Assembly (NCBI GenBank): GCA_964030785.1
Contig: OZ034968.1
Span: forward strand, 38,888,186-38,952,185
Reading direction: 5' to 3'
DNA from: Siderastrea siderea
Taxonomy: Eukaryota > Cnidaria > Anthozoa > Scleractinia > Rhizangiidae
Length of the DNA: 64,000 nucleotides
The translations under genes were made by a program, and so were the position numbers. The notes beneath the pieces were generated by a model. That model saw nothing but the letters and a program-made list of their open reading frames with translations, searched no databases and was not told the origin of the DNA. This document shows positions 1-9,793 of the stretch, in pieces. The stretch's first letter is position 1, and every line of letters starts with the position of its first letter.

Positions 1-1284
1 CGATGGCTTCTTGTTTTAAACATCATCCTGTTTTAATAAACAATGCGCTAGAGAACCTTCCAACATTTGAAGCCAATAAAAAAAGGTCACTTAGATTTAA
101 ACAAAGAGCTGTTACGAGAGACTTCGCTGTTTTGCCAAATGTTTCTAAAGAAATTGATCTTGAAACAAAAACTTGGGTTATAATTTGGTTTCGAAGCCAG
201 CAGGTGAAAATATTACTCCCGCCTCTTTCAATACTCACTGTTAAACTAATTTACCTTGAGAACAAGTGCAGTTAATTGTACTGGAAAATCATTATATCGA
301 AACAAGAAAATTCACTAATTGGGTTGTGTTTTGATAGTGTAGCGCAAAACGTGAGCGACACAGCGACCTTTAAATTCTACAGTATAGCATATTGTGTCGA
401 TTTTTTAAGGTTTGTTGTTTTTATGATGCTGACGTTACAACGTGCTGAGACCATCATTGTTATTCGAATTAAATGTGGTTACCATTCTCCGTCAATTTCT
501 CTTTCCCAGAAGCGCTGTGGTTTCGATAGATCATTTCTAGCTGTCAAAATGATTTCAATGTATTCCCTGCTTTACGTTGCTTTATCTGACAGTTAATTTG
601 AGATTAAACAGGGTAATTCTTTCACTTCAAAATTTATCAGTGTGGAGCTAGCTAGAAAGGTCTTGACTACAGTATGTCGTTTGCTCAAATTACTAGTACT
701 CTTACAGGCAATTGTCTCTACCAAGTGGCGGCTCTAGTATGGTATTCAATACCTCGCAATTATTGCACGCATGTCGTCCAAAGAAATACTGAAAAATATC
801 ACCTGACATTTGTAGTCGAAAAAACCCGTTTGTACAAAAGCAGATTTCCAAGGCGGGATATCCCTGTGATGTGAACAAAAACTTAAATGTTGTTGATGAC
901 GTTTGAGAACATTTTCTGTTCTTATATTCACATTTTCTTTATTTTCGTCGGAATAAATATTTTGTTGTTTTTGAAATTGATAAGTTTGCTGTTTCTTCAA
1001 TGCTTTTAATTTGTGAACTTACCAAACTAATTTTGTTTTGATTTTTTGTTTGTAAACTCGGTTCGACGCAATGCAAAACTACGGTTTTTCACAACCGAAA
1101 AATCTTACTGACTTAAGGTTTAAGTTTCATTGAAGTCGAGCTAAACTTAAGATGACGATCCGCCTTCTATAAGGACTGTTCACAAGCGCCATAATAAGAG
1201 GATGGAGACAACACAGCATGAAAACATATCATTTCATAATTTAAAAAGAACTAGAACAAATACATCTGTTCTCATTTAATTGAG
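1..1284. other. Unassigned AT-rich sequence
   Basis: I see no recognisable gene, RNA or transposon end here. Short open frames exist on both strands but show no family motif and no convincing splice pattern. This stretch may be intron or intergenic sequence of a gene lying to the left of the window. Confidence 0.4.
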
Positions 1285-1566
1285 GTGGACACACCAGAAT
1301 TGCAATGGTCACCTGAAGAACTCCGCCCTTGGCTAGGCCTTGCTGGAGCAAAAAGCAGCATCGAATTCACAAAGTGGGCGGCAAGAAATTACGATAAGAT
1401 TATAAAGCAGAAAAGAGTCCATGGTCTGTTTTCTCGATCACAAAATCTTCTTCAGAATCCAAGCACTACAGGACCTTCCATCAATCGCCTCTCAAGGGAT
1501 AGGGGCATCAAAGTTATCAAAGTTGCTGAAAACCTATACAGTCTTATAGTGAATGGCGAAAAATGA
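1285..1566 (+). CDS. Possible terminal coding exon, unknown protein
   Basis: An open frame of about 93 codons ends in TGA at 1564-1566. It has no ATG at its left edge: it begins after an AG at 1283-1284 that could be a splice acceptor, with an in-frame stop at 1252-1254 just upstream. The protein is mixed hydrophilic (for example PELQWSPEELRPWLGLAG near the start) and I do not recognise a family. It could be the last exon of a gene starting left of the window, or part of a decayed transposon. No partner exon was identified. Confidence 0.22.
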   Translation: MDTPELQWSPEELRPWLGLAGAKSSIEFTKWAARNYDKIIKQKRVHGLFSRSQNLLQNPSTTGPSINRLSRDRGIKVIKVAENLYSLIVNGEK

Positions 1567-3058
1567 AGAGGGAGTACAGGAATTGCAGCCATGTTCAGCG
1601 ATAGATGGCTACACACAAAGCCGATTACGCCTAACCCTTCTTTTTACTGCTTTGATAATGTTTGCAATTAATTGTCACATTTTTAAAAACCTAGATCTTA
1701 CGTTTTCTGGCTTAAAGGATAACGATTCAGTTCAGTTCAGTGGGCGATAAGATTTTTTCACTTGCTCGTAAGAAAAGGGAAAGACTGAATTTCCAGAAAG
1801 AATATATTCAGTGACCAAGAAGGGTTTGATGGGATCCCTGTCTTGTTCTTTCATTTGTGTATCACATTCTTCGTCTCGTCTTTGAGCTCAACATTTTAAA
1901 CACTGTCACAATCAGAGGCACCAACCCAGACTTTCATAACATGGCAAAATTAATTTTAGTTTTTCCTTGTCGGAGGAACAAATATGTCGTCTAGAGTACG
2001 AAATAATGTCAGCAAGTACTTTTATTGAAAAGCTAACCATGCTAACTGCAGTTCAGAAATTCAGGTTGAGTTTCTGTTCTTTAAAATTTAATATCAGAAA
2101 TTACTAGTTGGGTTTGTCTGTTTGCTTGTTTTTGTGTTGTTGTTTTACTTTTATTATTTTTTCTCGCTATGTTTTTATGCGAAGCCTGTTGCCCTGAGCC
2201 TGCCACCCGAAAGTCTTGGAAGTCGTCAGTCGATTAGTCAAAAACTGCAAATATTTTCGCTATACAACCCTCGATTTTTCGAAACTCCCGATTGTGCGAA
2301 CCATGGTACGTTTCCCTTGGATTTGCTACAGTCAAACACTGTAAGTTTACCGATATTTCGAACCAATTCTTGCCTCCCATGAAAGAAATTTATAAGAAAT
2401 TTACCTTCGATTTTTCAAACCCCCAGGAAACTACCACTCCGTAGCTTTCATTTGAATGGTCACACTTCAGGATTTTATTCTCAGACTCAAAAGGTTGAAT
2501 CACCTTCTATTACACAGTGAACAGCACCAAGGAAAGTATACTGCTCATACCCAGTGCCTTTCGTTTGAATGGTCACTCATTACGCCTGGCTTGTTTGTTA
2601 TGTGTTCAAGGTGGTTCTCACTTTTGGGTCTTTAGTAAAATCCTTAAGTGTGACCATTCAAATGATAGTAAAGAACTGTTCAAGAGTGTCATGGTATTTC
2701 TGTTTGCTTTCCTATTTGCTACAAAACAATACCTCGTAAATCAAGCGTGATTCCATGTCATCTTCGATTTTTCGAACCAATTTCCGTTTCACACGAACGA
2801 ACGTCGTTCGATTTTACCAGCGTTGATTTTTACTTGTTTTTGTATAACGAAACCTTCACTTATAAGAATTTCCGTTTCCCCAGGAGATTCGATTTCACTG
2901 TATGTACAGGATTCCACTGTATGTTCCCTGAATTCCTTCAAAACAACTAACTTTTAGCGTTAGAATATGCTTATTTTTCTCATGCCAACTCTCTGCATAG
3001 AGAAAAAGTGGAGCTTTGTCGTATATGACGATATGCTAACGATTACAGATGCACCATC
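1567..3058. other. Non-coding region with a dispersed repeat
   Basis: No gene was recognised. Near 1725-1745 there is a short run of the pentamer TTCAG/GTTCA like that found at LINE 3' tails. Around 2446-2690 are diverged copies of the motif that forms a minisatellite in the SRP72 intron at 25.8-26.4 kb. Confidence 0.4.
2446..2690. repeat. Diverged copies of the ~107-bp minisatellite motif
   Basis: The segment contains TTTGAATGGTCACAC and its reverse complement GTGTGACCATTCAAATGA, with neighbouring blocks like ACTCAAAAGGTTGAATCACC. The same blocks make up the tandem units at 25,815-26,370 and occur singly near 24,460-24,545. This is a dispersed repeat family, here in two opposite orientations. 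Confidence 0.5.
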
Positions 3059-3310
3059 CATTCATTCACTCACTCACTCACTCACCCACTCACTCACTCA
3101 CCCACTCACTCACTCACTCACTCACTCACTCACTCACTCACTCACTCACTCACTCACTCACTCACTCAGTCCTTCCTTCCTTCCTTCCTTCCTTCCTACC
3201 TTCCTTCATTCATTCATTCATTCATTCATTCATTCATTCATTCATTCATTCATTCATTCATTCATTCATTCATTCATTCACTCATTCATGCACTCATTCA
3301 CTTATTCATT
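3059..3310. repeat. Compound tetranucleotide microsatellite
   Basis: Three adjoining blocks: (CACT)n at about 3065-3168, (CTTC)n at about 3170-3206, and (ATTC)n at about 3207-3300 with a few interruptions. The Ser/His/Leu/Thr- and Ser/Phe/Ile/His-rich open frames across it are by-products of the repeat and are not genes. Confidence 0.9.
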
Positions 3311-3479
3311 ACCGTTTTGTGGGGTCAGACTGGAAGCGTTTGGGGACCTTTCCTTAAACTTTTTGGTTAACCTTACCGAAAAAAAATATGATGTTGGTAA
3401 GTGGGAGAGTGGAGGAAGAGGAAACAGAATGGACCTCCTTTCCAGAAAATAAAACCAATTATTTCACGCTAGTCGTGGC

Positions 3480-3552
3480 GGCCTCGTGGCCTAATGGATA
3501 AGGTGTCTGACTTCGGATCAGAAGATTCCAGGTTCGAGTCCTGGCGGGGTCG
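3480..3552 (+). tRNA. tRNA-Arg (anticodon TCG), copy 1
   Basis: A 73-nt cloverleaf. The acceptor strand GGCCTCG (3480-3486) pairs with CGGGGTC (3545-3551), allowing G-U pairs, and the discriminator is G. The A-box region TGGCCTAATGG and the B-box GGTTCGAGTCC are intact. The anticodon stem TCTGA/TCAGA encloses loop CTTCGGA, which puts TCG at 3513-3515, decoding CGA by Watson-Crick pairing. There is no intron and CCA is not encoded. A TTTT Pol III terminator follows at 3553. It differs from copy 2 by T at 3504 (C in copy 2), in the D-arm region, where C is the usual base. Confidence 0.9.
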
Positions 3553-3556
3553 TTTT
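3553..3556 (+). terminator. Pol III terminator of tRNA-Arg copy 1
   Basis: TTTT immediately follows the discriminator base, with a second T-run (GTTTTTG) a few bases on. The same arrangement follows copy 2 at 4026. Confidence 0.7.
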
Positions 3557-3869
3557 GTTTTTGAAAAGAAGTAGTTCAAAGGCACACAATTTTTGGCAGT
3601 TTTTGCGCAACCTAACACAGGTTGGACAGAGTCGGATTCTTTAGGTACAAAGTGAAGTGGAAGGAAATTTTCGGGAAAGAAATCTTACTGTACTCCCCGA
3701 ATTTTCGAGCTGCAGATGACCTCGTTTCTCATTCTGTTCAAAACGACACAATTGTCCTTCCGAAAAAAAAAATCAATTTTTCCAGATTACAAAAGTTTTA
3801 AAGAGCCATTTTTCAAAGTTTTTCACCGCAAGTGGATTCAAGTGTTTTTCACCGCAAGTGTTTTTCACC

Positions 3870-4315
3870 GTAAGTGGGAGAGTGGAGGAAGAGGAAACAG
3901 AATGGACCACCTTTCCAGAAAATAAAACCAATTATTTCACGCTAGTCGTGGCGGCCTCGTGGCCTAATGGATAAGGCGTCTGACTTCGGATCAGAAGATT
4001 CCAGGTTCGAGTCCTGGCGGGGTCGTTTTGTTTTTGAAAAGAAGTAGTTCAAAGGCACGCAATTTTTGGCAGTTTTTGCGCAACCTGACACGGGTTGGAC
4101 AGAGTCGGATTCTTTAGGTACAAAGTGAAGTGGAAGGAAATTTTCGGGAAAGAAATCTTACTGTACTCCCCGAATTTTCGAGCTGCAGATGACCTCGTTT
4201 CTCATTCTTTTCAAAACGACACAATTGTCCTTCCGAAAAAAAAAATCAATTTTTCCAGATTACAAAAGTTTTAAAGAACCATTTTTCAAAGTTTTTCACC
4301 GCAAGTGGATTCAAA
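3870..4315 (+). repeat. 473-bp tandem duplication, unit 2 (contains tRNA-Arg)
   Basis: This is the second copy of the unit at 3397-3869. It starts at GTAAGTGGGAG and similarity stops near 4315, after CGCAAGTGGATTCAA. Between the units is a small extra duplication of GTTTTTCACCG(C/T)AAGTG. Confidence 0.85.
3953..4025 (+). tRNA. tRNA-Arg (anticodon TCG), copy 2
   Basis: A 73-nt tRNA nearly identical to copy 1, with the same acceptor stem, anticodon loop CTTCGGA (anticodon TCG at 3986-3988) and B-box. It carries the usual C where copy 1 has T in the D-arm region. TTTT follows at 4026-4029. Both copies appear able to fold and be transcribed. Confidence 0.92.
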
Positions 4316-4606
4316 TATAGCTCAGACGATTTAAGCTTTTCTGAACAGATACTTCAACGAAACGAACTGTTGTGTGCCCCTAGTAGTTTTCCTTCTCTAA
4401 TAAGGACAAGTGGTTCTAAGAAAAGAAATGGTCCAAAAAGCTAGTGGACTCCTTCGACGCACATTCTGACGTCTCTTCGTGGTTTTTTTTTTCTTTCATT
4501 CGAGCATTCGCCTAAGGGGGACTGGCCGTTGTTTGGACCCAAAAAGAAAACATCTACTTCCAAAAGCAATGCAAAAATTGAAAGAACGGAAGTCCAAAAT
4601 AATACA

Positions 4607-4667
4607 CGACCCCGCCAGGTCTCGAACCTGGAATCCGCTAATCCATAGTCAGATGCCTCACGGGGCC
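4607..4667 (-). pseudogene. tRNA-Arg-like relic without a D arm
   Basis: On the minus strand, the acceptor strand GGCCCCG (4667-4661) pairs fully with CGGGGTC at the 3' end, and the T arm CCAGGTTCGAGACCTGG is perfect. The D arm is reduced to TGAGGC, about 12 nt shorter than in the two tRNA-Arg genes nearby. The anticodon loop reads CTATGGA (anticodon ATG) with four of five stem pairs. It most likely derives from the same tRNA-Arg family and is a pseudogene or a tRNA-derived repeat head; it probably lacks a working A-box. Confidence 0.6.
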
Positions 4668-5517
4668 CAAAAACTTTTTTCCTCGGTGACTCCAGGGAAA
4701 TCGTGAGTTGGAGTTCGCATATAGCCGACTTCACTGTGGGTTCTTCAAGGTCCTTCAAGCATGGTTTGCCGGCTATGATTCGCCTGTCATTAGTCACTCA
4801 TAATCACAAAACGGGCGCAAAATGTGCTGACTTTCTGGCAGGAAATCTGCTAAATTTCCTTCGTCGCTTCGTGATTATAAGAGATTCAAGGTAGGCAAAT
4901 GTTTAAAATACCCGTCTCAAACTCCATTCCCCTTTAGCTGCGCGTACCTGACTGGAGTCTGCCTAGCTCAAAATTGGAATTATACCCCCATCTCCCCGGT
5001 CTCAGAAAAAGTTTGCTATGCTCACAAAGCACAATCCACTGGCGTGAAGTGACAAAAAGGGTAAAAAAAAAAAAATGGCCCCCTGAAAGGTGGACGTAAA
5101 TTGTTTACAACCTCAAAATGCTTATATTTTCTCAGCTGTGCATGTGACAGCCTCGTTCCTGTCACAAGCGCGATGTTGTGTTACACTCGATTGTGTCGTC
5201 ACAGTCCGTTGACGTGTGCATATATTTTGTGGCGTATTCTTTGTTTTCATATCAGATACGGCCGGCTTACTGTTTTAATACGCTTATTTGTGCACGATCT
5301 TGTGTTCATATAGATGAATTGACCGGTATGTGTACCCTTATCGTGGAGGTATGAGTTTACGACATGAATTTGCCTTAACTCGTCAAATCGAACAACTCGG
5401 ACTCGTACTAAAACTGAAATCTCGCTTGATAGGATGGGAAGTGTTGCTGGTGGGATAATTTTTCGTTCATCATGGTTCATCAATGGACTAGTCATTGATT
5501 AGAACCGCCGCTTTAGG
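4668..5517. other. Upstream region of the CDADC1-like gene
   Basis: No gene was recognised. The segment presumably contains the promoter and 5' UTR of the deaminase gene at 5518. A poly(A) tract lies at about 5063-5075. No clear TATA box or other promoter element can be assigned by eye. Confidence 0.35.
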
Positions 5518-7212
5518 ATGGATACAGGAACGCGTAGCTTCGGGAACTTTGTTAACACCATAAATAAAGCGGATCTTTATTCCTGCTTGGCGTTATGGAT
5601 GGAAGAGTGTCCTTTGGCTACAACAGCTGCCTGTGATTTCGAAAGTTTGGAATTGGGCACCTGTGCTGGTCATCTAGTGAATTCGATAAACAACAAAGAT
5701 TCTTGTTCTAATGATGCTCAGGAAAACGGCCCTTTGAGAAAGAAATCGAAGAGAAATAATTGCACTATCGGGGACAAGGTCAAGCCAGACGAGTTTGATA
5801 ATTTGATACGTGGCGAAACAAATTCGATTTCGAATGGGACAAGGACGGGTTCAGACGAATCGAAAAGCGAAGATAATCCCTGTTATTGCGAAGAGATTAT
5901 GAACAATTGCACTGAAGAAAATTGTGTGGATGAGAAGAAAGAGCCATCGAAAGGCTGCAGCTCAAGATCAAAAGTGAACAAGATTGGCGTGGTTATGGTT
6001 GACGCTTCGTCTGAGAATATTGTAGCTATCAATTGCTCGCGTGACAGTGTACACGGCGTGACAAGTGTGTTGGTTGACTTTAGTGATCGTACGGCCAATT
6101 GCGTGATTTACGCTTCGCGGAAACCTTGTTCATTTTGCACCAAACTCATGATTCAAGCAGGGATTTCTAGAGTGTGTTATCTACCGTTTGAACCAGAAAA
6201 CCCCTGTAAAGATGATCTAGAAAAGGCTGAAAAACTTTTCAGGATGAGTGAGATTGGCCAATCAATTCATGTACCAAACATTCAGAGACCGATTTTATCA
6301 GACGTTGAGGTAAAGCGTTCACCGTATGTCCCTAATAAGCTATATCATACTACCTTTTTGTTAACTCTGTTGAGCCGGTACTGGACTGAACACTGGAAGA
6401 GCAGAATTGCCCGTGAACTTAAATGGCCAGAATACAAAGAATGCAAACAGCAAGTCGATCACTCCATGGAAATTATGCTTGAATGGCTTGCGAGAGTCAC
6501 TCTTGGGGACTTACCCGATTCTGTTAACTTCTACCAATGCAATGAAGGAAACTTAAACATTGGTAAGGCCAGCTTGGGGTGTAGTGGTGACATCGCTTAC
6601 AAACATGAAGATACTCCAAACATTCCTGAACCCCATACCCTGGACTGGCAGGAATTGGCTCGTCACATGTCAAGAATGGCAAACATCCTGGCACAGTATT
6701 CAAATGATCCCAAAAGGGGCGTAGGTGCTGTGATTTTGCAACGTAACCTGATAGTATCTGCATGTTGGAATGGTTACCCTCCGAAAGCTAGCTATGGAGA
6801 TTTCCCAAGAGCGTCCCACAGTGATGGCCCCTTGCTAGCAAAGAAGTATGCCTTCTCAATCCATGCCGAACAGGCAGCAATCCTCAGTAGGAATACTCGG
6901 GACATCAGTGAAGCCTCCAGTACAATGTTTGTCAGTAAATTACCTTGCGATGAGTGTGTGCCACTTATTTTAAAAGCAGGAATCAAGAATGTAGTTTTTC
7001 CTCAAGACACTCGTAAGAGGGACGCCACCTTCCTGGGTTACAGTTTGATTCACAAAAGTATTGCAGTTGGCAGGTTAAATGGCTTTGAAAGTCGTTTTTC
7101 TCTGGCTGCACAGAAAGACTGTGAATTGAACTCTGCAACTGTAAAACATGCATCACGTCAACTGTGTTTTAATGGAGTGACAAAAAGTCTGGTGACTGAT
7201 GCGACCCATTAA
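5518..7212 (+). CDS. CDADC1: CDADC1-like cytidine/dCMP deaminase-domain protein
   Basis: One uninterrupted frame of 564 codons with two zinc-dependent deaminase folds. The C-terminal domain (about residues 379-530) has the full active-site signature: H449-A-E451, with Glu as the proton shuttle, and P476-C-D-E-C480 as zinc ligands. The N-terminal domain (about 150-230) keeps H179 and the cysteine pair of PCSFC (204, 207), but has G-V where A-E is expected, so it is probably catalytically dead. This two-domain plan, with a WMEECPL motif near residue 28, fits CDADC1 (human protein about 514 aa). The family acts on cytosine deoxynucleotides or cytidine; the exact substrate here is inferred only. 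The first ATG after an in-frame TAG (5500-5502) was taken as start. There are no introns, unlike DBF4 and SRP72 nearby. Confidence 0.88.
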   Translation: MDTGTRSFGNFVNTINKADLYSCLALWMEECPLATTAACDFESLELGTCAGHLVNSINNKDSCSNDAQENGPLRKKSKRNNCTIGDKVKPDEFDNLIRGETNSISNGTRTGSDESKSEDNPCYCEEIMNNCTEENCVDEKKEPSKGCSSRSKVNKIGVVMVDASSENIVAINCSRDSVHGVTSVLVDFSDRTANCVIYASRKPCSFCTKLMIQAGISRVCYLPFEPENPCKDDLEKAEKLFRMSEIGQSIHVPNIQRPILSDVEVKRSPYVPNKLYHTTFLLTLLSRYWTEHWKSRIARELKWPEYKECKQQVDHSMEIMLEWLARVTLGDLPDSVNFYQCNEGNLNIGKASLGCSGDIAYKHEDTPNIPEPHTLDWQELARHMSRMANILAQYSNDPKRGVGAVILQRNLIVSACWNGYPPKASYGDFPRASHSDGPLLAKKYAFSIHAEQAAILSRNTRDISEASSTMFVSKLPCDECVPLILKAGIKNVVFPQDTRKRDATFLGYSLIHKSIAVGRLNGFESRFSLAAQKDCELNSATVKHASRQLCFNGVTKSLVTDATH

Positions 7213-9181
7213 CTTGTTACACTCAGAGACCTTGTGGTGGGTGATATTTGAATAGTATCCGACTTCAGGGCAGAGTGTTGAGAATTAGAGAACATCAACT
7301 AGTGTGGGAGGGGGTAGGTGAGTCATGATAGTGACAATAGTCAAATGTGGTGACTGAAGAGTTAAGAACAATTGTCCGTGCAGGTTTTTTTTGGGGGGGA
7401 GGGGAAGATCCAGGGCATAACAAATTATTGGAATGAGAACTGATCATGAGTAATGTATGTAACACTAAATTGAACACATTATCTTGCCTAGTTCCTAGGC
7501 TTCCTTATTTCATCACGTTAAACCGTTTTGGGTCATGTGGTCTGAGTGAAAAAGACTGTTCATCACGAATACATCACCAAAATGGATTGACCGTGAAGGC
7601 CTGGGAAAAAGCCATACAGGAACTAGGGAACACATTGTCATGTTCCCATAAAAAGGCAGGCATTATTGATCATTAGAAAAAAAGGTACTGTTGAATTCAA
7701 CTTGTTGAATGCATTTGCCCATCCTGTTGAATGATGTTGAGCATTATTGAATTAAGTATACTGACGTTTCCTTCATATGTACGTGTCCAACAATGCTGCA
7801 TGTGCCAGCCTAATGAATTCAAAAATGTTATTTAGTGTTGGATTGAAAGTTTGTCATGGCAATCAAATTTCGTGCAACACTCTTCAATGTCATAATTTCA
7901 AAATCATGCACCTTCGTCCATCAGGGTGTCTCAATGTTTAACATGTTGAATTCAACAAAATTGAACATTGTTGGATGGAAATGTATGTCCATTCCCCCAA
8001 GAGTAAGAGAGAAATAGCATTGCTCATCATTGTAAAAGGCATGGTGTAGGTTTAAAATGCAATGACCAAATTAGCAATTTAGCTGACTTATCAATGTTGA
8101 TATTTATTGAGTGAAAATTTCAAACATTATCAAACACTTCATTCACTACCTTTATTTCAAAGGAAAAAGAACAACTTAAGAGAAAACAATATTCAAAGAA
8201 CTTTTAGTTTTAAGGTTACTTTTGTCACTGATAGCAACGTGGACTCAAGTGCACTCAAAATTGTTTTTGGTATTTATAGAGTGTCTAATTTTTTGCAGGT
8301 CGCAGGTTATTAGTACATTGTTCTATTTGACGGAAATAAAATGCGGTTTCCACAATGAAATACTCTTCACACGGAACAGTACTCACGTTAGAGCAAATTG
8401 CGTTTACACAAAGTATGCAGGTACAAGGGAAACAAATCTGAGCAAAAGTTCCTTTTAGAACCCGAGATGTTTTTTTTTTTGGACCTGCAACAATTGACCG
8501 TCCACCCGCGACACGCAGCGATTAGAATATCTCAGTATTAATTGATACAAAAAACTGGGCAAGTTTGTTGTGCCTTTTTGACTTTTGTCCCTTTCCCATT
8601 AATCCCTTAAATTAATATTTGTAACATATACTAGTCATACTCTTAACATTGTTTTTTAATGAGTCTTTTATTGGAATAAAACAGGAAAACACTCAAGACT
8701 CCCGAGTGCTTTACTGATGATATAAAGTTTGTTATATCCATGTACTCTTGCAATACATCATGTTAATGTACATGTATCATTGTTACAAGTCAAGCAAGTT
8801 TTGCATCTTCGCAGATACACCTTTTGTGAATATAATGGTGTGGTATGACACGTAATTTGCCTTAAGAAACCTGAACTGTTTGGTACATAGTCGCACTCTC
8901 TTGGTGACAGCTAGTAGCCATATGCAAACCGATTTCTGAGGTCTTAACATACGCATGCTTTGTCTGATTTTAACTTTTGCTGCGTTACAAATTCTGGCAG
9001 TTCATCCATTTTGTATTAGTTAAGGTCATATTATTTTAGGTGCAAGTTTGCTTTGTCGTGACGGTTTGACCCCCCTTCTTGGATAAAGATTTTTTTTAAG
9101 ATTTCATTCCGGGATGTTTTTCGTAACAGACAGTTATCAAATTCTGGAGTGTTACTCCATGGAGTCTGTGATGCTTTGCAC
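7213..9181. other. Shared 3' region of CDADC1-like and DBF4 genes
   Basis: This stretch lies between two convergent genes and probably holds both 3' UTRs. It contains poly-A signals on both strands near 8670. At about 7,690-7,970 there are several GTTGAATTCAAC palindromes that may belong to a decayed repeat. No further coding exon was recognised. Confidence 0.4.
8667..8680. promoter_or_regulatory. Back-to-back polyadenylation signals on both strands
   Basis: TTTATT at 8667-8672 is AATAAA on the minus strand, about 510 nt past the DBF4 stop. AATAAA at 8675-8680 is on the plus strand, about 1.46 kb past the CDADC1 stop. Another plus-strand AATAAA is at 8335-8340. The arrangement suggests overlapping convergent 3' ends; actual cleavage sites cannot be seen. 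Confidence 0.45.
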
Positions 9182-9731
9182 CTATGGCGATCTCCCGCTT
9201 GGGGTTTTAACGTACATAGGCAAGTTCACATACATGGATCCTCTCGCTACGGACACACCATTTCTCCTGCTGCGCCGCAATCGGATCTTCATCGGCGTAG
9301 CCTCGACGATCGAGTATCGATCCGTCTTTTTTCGTTTCGATTTGCTGTGACCGGTTTCATTGTCTGATTGATCGCGGCGTCGCTTCTTGGCTGTTGATTT
9401 CACGACGGAGTATTGATCATCTTGAAATTGGATGATTTTGACTGGTGTTACTGTCTTGGGAGCCTTCCGAGCGGAACTCGGCCTTGTTCGGGCAGGAGTG
9501 GACTGCCTGTTCGGGGTCCTTCGGCCTGGCGATGGAGTTCGCGACTGTCTGTTCGGAGTTGTTTGCTTGCTTACTCGCGACGACGACGTGGGTCTACTTG
9601 GTGTATTCTTGCTCTTTTGAGGAGTTAACTTTAGAGCGACTGGAGATCTGCTTCGTGTTCGTGACCTGAGGGCGTAACAAGTGAAACAGTTCATTACTTT
9701 CCCGAAACATGTACTAACCGTAAATCACAGT

Positions 9732-9793
<62 letters not shown>

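Larger units (their letters stand above)
3397..3869 (+). repeat. 473-bp tandem duplication, unit 1 (contains tRNA-Arg)
   Basis: The unit starts at GTAAGTGGGAGAGTGG (3397) and recurs at 3870 with an offset of 473 bp, the same offset that separates the two tRNA genes. The copies differ by only a handful of substitutions, so the duplication is fairly recent. Similarity covers both flanks of the tRNA. Confidence 0.85.

Noticed and set aside
2967..3452. 161- and 102-codon frames rich in Ser, His, Leu, Thr
   Set aside because: They are translations of the (CACT)n/(ATTC)n microsatellite, with no other coding signal.
4441..4797. 118-codon minus-strand frame
   Set aside because: It overlaps the tRNA-like relic and shows no family motif or splice support.
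9413..9669. Plus-strand frames opposite DBF4 exon 6
   Set aside because: Shadows of the Arg/Lys/Ser-rich DBF4 C terminus on the other strand.
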